Shown here in pieces: positions 59,960 to 64,000 of a DNA stretch of 64,000 bases (the first letter of the stretch is position 1; every line of letters starts with the position of its first letter). Under the pieces are notes generated by a model. That model had not been told where the DNA came from and made no database searches. It was given only the letters and a program-made list of their open reading frames with translations. Source of the DNA: Segatella copri (GTDB taxonomy: Bacteria > Bacteroidota > Bacteroidia > Bacteroidales > Bacteroidaceae); NCBI RefSeq assembly GCF_949820605.1, contig NZ_CATKVU010000006.1, forward strand, positions 3,080,001-3,144,000, read 5' to 3'. The position numbers were made by a program, and so were the translations under genes.

Positions 59960-62782
59960 CTACTCAAATTCTATCAGGAAGTCTGTTAGCGATTTCTCGC
60001 TAGGAATACCCAATTTTTTGCGCAGACGGTATCTTACGCTTTCTACACCTCGTATGCTGAGATGTGTAAAGTTGGCAATATCCTTAGTGTTAAGATTTAG
60101 TCGCAGCAGGGCGCAAATCTTCATATCGTTGGCGGTAAGCTCCGGATATTTCTCGTGCAGATTTCTGAAGAAACGCTTGTGGATGAGGTCGAAGTTGTTC
60201 TGAAAGGTACTCCAGAATAAATCTGTATCCTGACTCTTCATCTGCATCAGAATCTTGTTTACATCCCGTGAGCTTAAGGTTCCCCGGTGCATTCCGCTTA
60301 AGAGTTGCTCCTTTACATCGCCCATAGAGTTTTTCAACGCGAGCATATCGAATGCGATGCTTGCTGTTTCTTTGCCTTTTATTTCCAATTCGTTTTCTAG
60401 AAGAATCTTCTGTTGTTCGGCAATAATGCGTTCCTGTTCCAGAACCTTCATCTTCTGTACCATCAGTTTTGCTTCTGCCACCTTTTGGTTGCGGCGTACA
60501 ATCTTGTTTATATGCCAGCGAGTATAGCCATATACGCAGACATAGAGCAGGAAGGCATATCCAAACCATGCCCAAATAGAAAGGTAAAATGGGGCTGGGT
60601 ATGAGAATTGATAGACGATAGAATCGCTCAGTACCTTTCCGCTCAGGCTCTTGACGGTTGCAGTAAAAGTATAGTTTCCGTAATCTAAGTTATTATAAGA
60701 GATGGTTGGTGAACTACTTTTCTCTGTCAGCTTTTTGCCATTTTTTGCCAGCGTATAACAAAATACCAGTTTCTCGTTATCAAAGTTAGGATAAGATAGC
60801 TTGAAGAACATATTTCCCCTTGAGTCAACCTCCTCTTTATTGCTATGTATCGGCAGGTATTCCTGATGGTTGTTCTTCCCCTTGGTAGTCACCTCCTTGA
60901 TGAAAATCTTATACAGATTTCTCTTTGAACGAATGTCTTTGCCATTATATCGGCCAATGCCATCGTTCAGGAAGAAATAGGTATTGGCTCCCTGCGTATA
61001 CATCGCATGGCCGTAGTTGTTGATTTCTTTTCCAAAGATGGTGTTCGATATAAATACCTTTGGGTGTCCGTTTTGTTCGTTGGATTGGATCAACCAGAAA
61101 CCGTCTTTATTAAGCACCCAATATTGGTTCTTGTCAATGAACGAAGAGGTGATGATGCCGGTATTGCTGAGCCATCCGCATCCCTTGTAAGCTACAATTT
61201 CCTTTTGGATATCATCGTAAGTATATAGCCCGTTGTTATAAGAGAAGACTACTCTTCCATTGATGTTCATGACGTGAAACATCTGTTCTGGCCCATTGTT
61301 GAGCGAAGGATAATATTGTACTTTGGTAAAGCGGGAAAGGTCTTTTGACAATGTGAGCCGATACAGACCTTTACTCATATGGGCTGCCCAGAGAACGCCC
61401 GTATTGTCTATTTCGAATTCTCGGATAGGAGCACTAAAGCCGTTGATATCCTGTCTGTTAACCCATCTGTTACCTTCTTTTCTAAAGAAATGAAAGATGG
61501 TGTAGGAAGACTCTATCAAGGCATGTTGCCCAAAGAGATGGTATTCTTTGAGGCAAGTACTTCCATTGATGGTATTGCTTAGATTGAAAGATTTGTCCCC
61601 AACAATGTTCTTGATACCATTATTGTTGCCAACAAACACTTGGGTGTTCATCGCCGCCAAGTACCAGTTCTGGCCTTCGCATCCTGATACGTTGATGGTC
61701 TGGTGCTTCGCCATATCATATTGCCATACCGACTGGTTTGTTGCAATATACATCTGGTTGTTGATGATACTCATGCCATACGTCATACCGAAGCCTTCCA
61801 TATTCATTACCGACAATGGTAAACCGGTATGTATCAGAGAAATGCCATTGTCAAGCGTTACCCAGAGATTCTTGCTGTTATCTACATAGAGGTTGAGAAC
61901 GGTATTGTTGTGCAATCCGTTGGCTTTGTTGTAGTGCCATATTACTTGGAAATTGTTGAGATTGATAGCATAAACACCATTTTTGATGGTTCCTACGATT
62001 AGTGTGGTTGGGTTAAGAAGAGCGGTTCTGTTGACTAAAGAACGCGACAATTCTGCGTCAAGACTGGTGTGGACAGGGGTCGCCTCTGATCCTTCCATGA
62101 TAAAGAATCCTTGTTTGTGCGTAATCAGCAAGGTCTTGTTTCCGGAAAGGGCGTACATGCCCATAATGTTGTCGCCATTTACTTTAGTGGCAGAGAGAAC
62201 TGGCAGAAATTTTCCATTCTTGACCAAGCTTATTCCGCCGTTTACAATTTGAGTATAGACATTGTTTCTGGCAGGGTAGAACCAAAGGGGTAATTCCTTA
62301 TTATTGAAATAAGGCGTAACCTGTTTGCCGTCGTAATCGAAATAAGAACAGAAAGACTGGAAATAGATATGATCCTTCACTTTAATGATATTCCATATCT
62401 CATCGTTATGCGATTTATACTGGGATGGCCACAAAGAGTGATAAGTCATACGACCTCGGTTGTCGCGTGTGAAATATCCAAAGTCAGTATAAGTTCCTAC
62501 GTAGATTCTGTCTCCATCAGCAAGAACAGAGCGGATGATTCCTTTGTTGGGAAGAGCAGCATGTGTCCATTCATAGCCGTCATAGATAAGCATGCCATCG
62601 TTGTTGCCGAAATACATTGTGCCTCTATCGTCTTGGGTACAACTCCAATTTTGAATACCGAATTGATAGGAGAACGAGTTATAATTGGTGATGATAGGCA
62701 TGAAGGTTTGTGCTTTGCTGTTCTGCCCAGCAAAGCATAAAAAACATAGTATATTTATGTAGATAAATGTTAGTCGTGACAT
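59960..62782 (-). CDS. Membrane-spanning sensor-regulator (Y_Y_Y / LuxR-type HTH), SusR-like layout
   Basis: 940 residues. Signal peptide (to about residue 24), then a long periplasmic beta-propeller-like region with repeated FGNNDGMLIYDGYEW, TLWVTLDNGISLIHTGLP and VFVGNNNGIKNI blocks, a Y_Y_Y-type domain before one transmembrane helix (about 732-753, SIWAWFGYAFLLYVCVYGY), a cytoplasmic coiled coil (about 760-830) and a LuxR-type helix-turn-helix at 885-940 (NLNTKDIANFTHLSIRGVESVRYRLRKKLGI). No kinase or receiver domain is present, so it should act directly, as SusR does. It is divergent from a susC-like gene and is its likely regulator. Confidence 0.85.
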   Translation of the reverse strand: MSRLTFIYINILCFLCFAGQNSKAQTFMPIITNYNSFSYQFGIQNWSCTQDDRGTMYFGNNDGMLIYDGYEWTHAALPNKGIIRSVLADGDRIYVGTYTDFGYFTRDNRGRMTYHSLWPSQYKSHNDEIWNIIKVKDHIYFQSFCSYFDYDGKQVTPYFNNKELPLWFYPARNNVYTQIVNGGISLVKNGKFLPVLSATKVNGDNIMGMYALSGNKTLLITHKQGFFIMEGSEATPVHTSLDAELSRSLVNRTALLNPTTLIVGTIKNGVYAINLNNFQVIWHYNKANGLHNNTVLNLYVDNSKNLWVTLDNGISLIHTGLPLSVMNMEGFGMTYGMSIINNQMYIATNQSVWQYDMAKHQTINVSGCEGQNWYLAAMNTQVFVGNNNGIKNIVGDKSFNLSNTINGSTCLKEYHLFGQHALIESSYTIFHFFRKEGNRWVNRQDINGFSAPIREFEIDNTGVLWAAHMSKGLYRLTLSKDLSRFTKVQYYPSLNNGPEQMFHVMNINGRVVFSYNNGLYTYDDIQKEIVAYKGCGWLSNTGIITSSFIDKNQYWVLNKDGFWLIQSNEQNGHPKVFISNTIFGKEINNYGHAMYTQGANTYFFLNDGIGRYNGKDIRSKRNLYKIFIKEVTTKGKNNHQEYLPIHSNKEEVDSRGNMFFKLSYPNFDNEKLVFCYTLAKNGKKLTEKSSSPTISYNNLDYGNYTFTATVKSLSGKVLSDSIVYQFSYPAPFYLSIWAWFGYAFLLYVCVYGYTRWHINKIVRRNQKVAEAKLMVQKMKVLEQERIIAEQQKILLENELEIKGKETASIAFDMLALKNSMGDVKEQLLSGMHRGTLSSRDVNKILMQMKSQDTDLFWSTFQNNFDLIHKRFFRNLHEKYPELTANDMKICALLRLNLNTKDIANFTHLSIRGVESVRYRLRKKLGIPSEKSLTDFLIEFE

Positions 62783-62815
62783 ATTTCAAAGTTTAGTTGT
62801 TATTGAATCCGCATG

Positions 62816-62846
62816 CAAAAATACAAAAAATATGTGAATGGGCAAA
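62816..62846 (-). promoter_or_regulatory. Promoter of the regulator gene
   Basis: Minus strand: TTTG (62846-62843), 19-bp spacer, TATTTTTG (62823-62816); 34 bp before the ATG. Confidence 0.7.
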
Positions 62847-62965
62847 GAAAAAAGGATAAAAATATGCGTATCTTTAACATTCTATAAAACAAGAAGTTAA
62901 CTGTTTCTGCAGTAGTAATAGCGTAGTGGGTAAATAGTGTAGAGTAGTTAAAGAGTAGTCCAAAA

Positions 62966-62997
62966 TTTGCTAATGAAACAAAAAAGTGTTTACTTTG
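62966..62997 (+). promoter_or_regulatory. Promoter of the second susC-like gene
   Basis: TTTG (62966-62969), 20-bp spacer, TTACTTTG (62990-62997), one base off TAnnTTTG; 49 bp before the ATG. Confidence 0.6.
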
Positions 62998-63046
62998 CAC
63001 CGCAATTTTAAACTTAAATAAAAGTAACGAACAAAATGATTTAATT

Positions 63047-64000
63047 ATGAAAAAATTATTATTGCTTCTAACACTCTCTTGCTTTGCGCAATTCTCTTTT
63101 GCGCAGAATAAGGTCGTGAAAGGTAGTGTCCTAGACACATCTGGTTACCCTATTATAGGTGCGACCATTAAGATTGTTGGCTCTAACCAGGCTACCGTTA
63201 CCGATATGGATGGTAACTTTACGATCCAAGATGTTAACCCTAAGGCTACTATTAATGTATCTTACATTGGTATGCAGCCTCAGACCTTAAAGGTTACTGA
63301 TAACCTGAAAGTAGTTTTGAACGATGATTTCCAGAACCTCAATGATGTGGTAGTCATCGGTTACGGTTCTGCTAAGGCCAAGGATTTGACTTCGCCTATC
63401 ACCATTATCAAGGCTGATGATATCAAGTCTACACCTTCTTCTTCTCCTATGTCTGCCTTGCAGGGTAAGGTTGCAGGTGTGAACGTCGTAAATAGTGGTA
63501 CGCCTGGTGCTGGTCCTACAGTGCGTGTCCGTGGAGTCGGTTCTTTCGGAAACAGTTCTCCGCTCTATGTTGTTGATGGTATGTTCTATGATGACATCAA
63601 CTTCATCAACAATGATGATATTCAGGATATGACAATTCTGAAGGATGCTTCTGCTGCAGCAATCTATGGTGTAAGAGCTGCCAATGGTGTTGTACTCATC
63701 ACGACCAAAAAGGGTGTTAAGAATCAGAGTGCCAAGATTACATACGATGGATATGTAGGTATTCAGAAAGCTACAAATGTATTGAAGATGGCGAACTCTA
63801 GCCAGTATGCTACCATGTTGATGGAAGCAAACTTTAATGCTTACTCCCCAATGATCAAGAATTCTATCGACCGTTTTGGGGGTAGCTATGCTGACAGCGA
63901 TTTCCATAAGTGGACTTATGGTGCAAATACCGATTGGTATGACGAACTTCTTCGTACAGCAGTAATGACCAACCACAGTATTGGTATCAGTGGCGGTAGC
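63047..64000 (+). CDS. SusC-like TonB-dependent transporter, N-terminal part (cut by window edge)
   Basis: 318 codons from ATG 63047 to the window end. Signal peptide MKKLLLLLTLSCFAQFSFAQ, carboxypeptidase-regulatory-like domain (VLDTSGYPIIGATIKIVGS), NDVVVIGYGSAKAKDLTSP at the TonB-box site, and the plug (SALQGKVAGVNVVNSGTPGAGPTVRVRGVGSFGNSSPLYVVDG, ILKDASAAAIYGVRAANGVVLITTKKG). Expected to import an oligosaccharide with a SusD partner outside the window; the adjacent SusR-like gene supports a polysaccharide utilisation locus. It differs clearly from the SusC at 46507. Confidence 0.93.
   Translation, partial: MKKLLLLLTLSCFAQFSFAQNKVVKGSVLDTSGYPIIGATIKIVGSNQATVTDMDGNFTIQDVNPKATINVSYIGMQPQTLKVTDNLKVVLNDDFQNLNDVVVIGYGSAKAKDLTSPITIIKADDIKSTPSSSPMSALQGKVAGVNVVNSGTPGAGPTVRVRGVGSFGNSSPLYVVDGMFYDDINFINNDDIQDMTILKDASAAAIYGVRAANGVVLITTKKGVKNQSAKITYDGYVGIQKATNVLKMANSSQYATMLMEANFNAYSPMIKNSIDRFGGSYADSDFHKWTYGANTDWYDELLRTAVMTNHSIGISGGS

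Overview
The window reads as a chromosomal segment of a gut Bacteroidota bacterium, most likely Prevotella (Segatella copri-like). The evidence is the recurrent Bacteroidota promoter pattern (TTTG, about 19-21 nt, then TAnnTTTG), two SusC-type receptors and a SusD lipoprotein, a SusR-like regulator, sirtuin, FKBP and PafA proteins of the usual Bacteroidales type, and the lack of strong Shine-Dalgarno sites. I saw no rRNA, tRNA or CRISPR array. The sequence starts inside rnr and ends inside a susC-like gene.

Layout. 1-13.6 kb is mostly housekeeping: the start of rnr, a Na/Pi cotransporter, a sirtuin, three consecutive FKBP prolyl isomerases, a GH3 glycosidase behind a triplicated 71-bp promoter repeat, an Lrp regulator, an amidohydrolase-dipeptidase fusion, a glutaminyl cyclase and a DUF4294-like protein. 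13.8-20.6 kb holds envelope genes: a helix-hairpin-helix outer-membrane protein, an ArnC/GtrB-like GT2, a convergent ArnT-like GT39 and an LTA-synthase-like transferase. 20.7-23.8 kb holds two unrelated ATPase genes, each ending in a near-identical hairpin. 23.9-24.9 kb is a scrapyard of decayed copies of envelope genes found elsewhere in the window. 25-39.7 kb is a surface-glycan locus: membrane protein, GT4, GT87, then a minus-strand operon of UDP-galactopyranose mutase, three GT2s, a galactofuranosyltransferase-like protein and an LPS-kinase-like protein, followed by a DUF4143 ATPase, a lipid A acyltransferase and an MsbA-like exporter. 39.8-43.2 kb has miaB, a PAP2 protein and an NAD-dependent epimerase.

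43.6-44.4 kb carries a small two-gene unit of unknown function whose second gene is interrupted by an in-frame TAA. 44.7-56.8 kb has a phosphate theme: PafA alkaline phosphatase, then a block of different codon usage (SusC, SusD, glycerophosphodiester phosphodiesterase, unknown 677-residue exported protein), then a second Na/Pi cotransporter. The block starts at an exact 22-bp tandem duplication and ends next to a transposase fragment, so it looks like an inserted island. I infer a phosphodiester-scavenging system: SusCD capture and import glycerophosphodiesters, the phosphodiesterase splits them, PafA frees phosphate and the cotransporters move it. This is the best candidate here for an undescribed system, but no experiment is known to me.

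56.9-64 kb has a TGS-nucleoside kinase, a 337-bp MITE-like palindrome, upp, and a membrane-spanning regulator divergent from a second susC gene that runs off the end.
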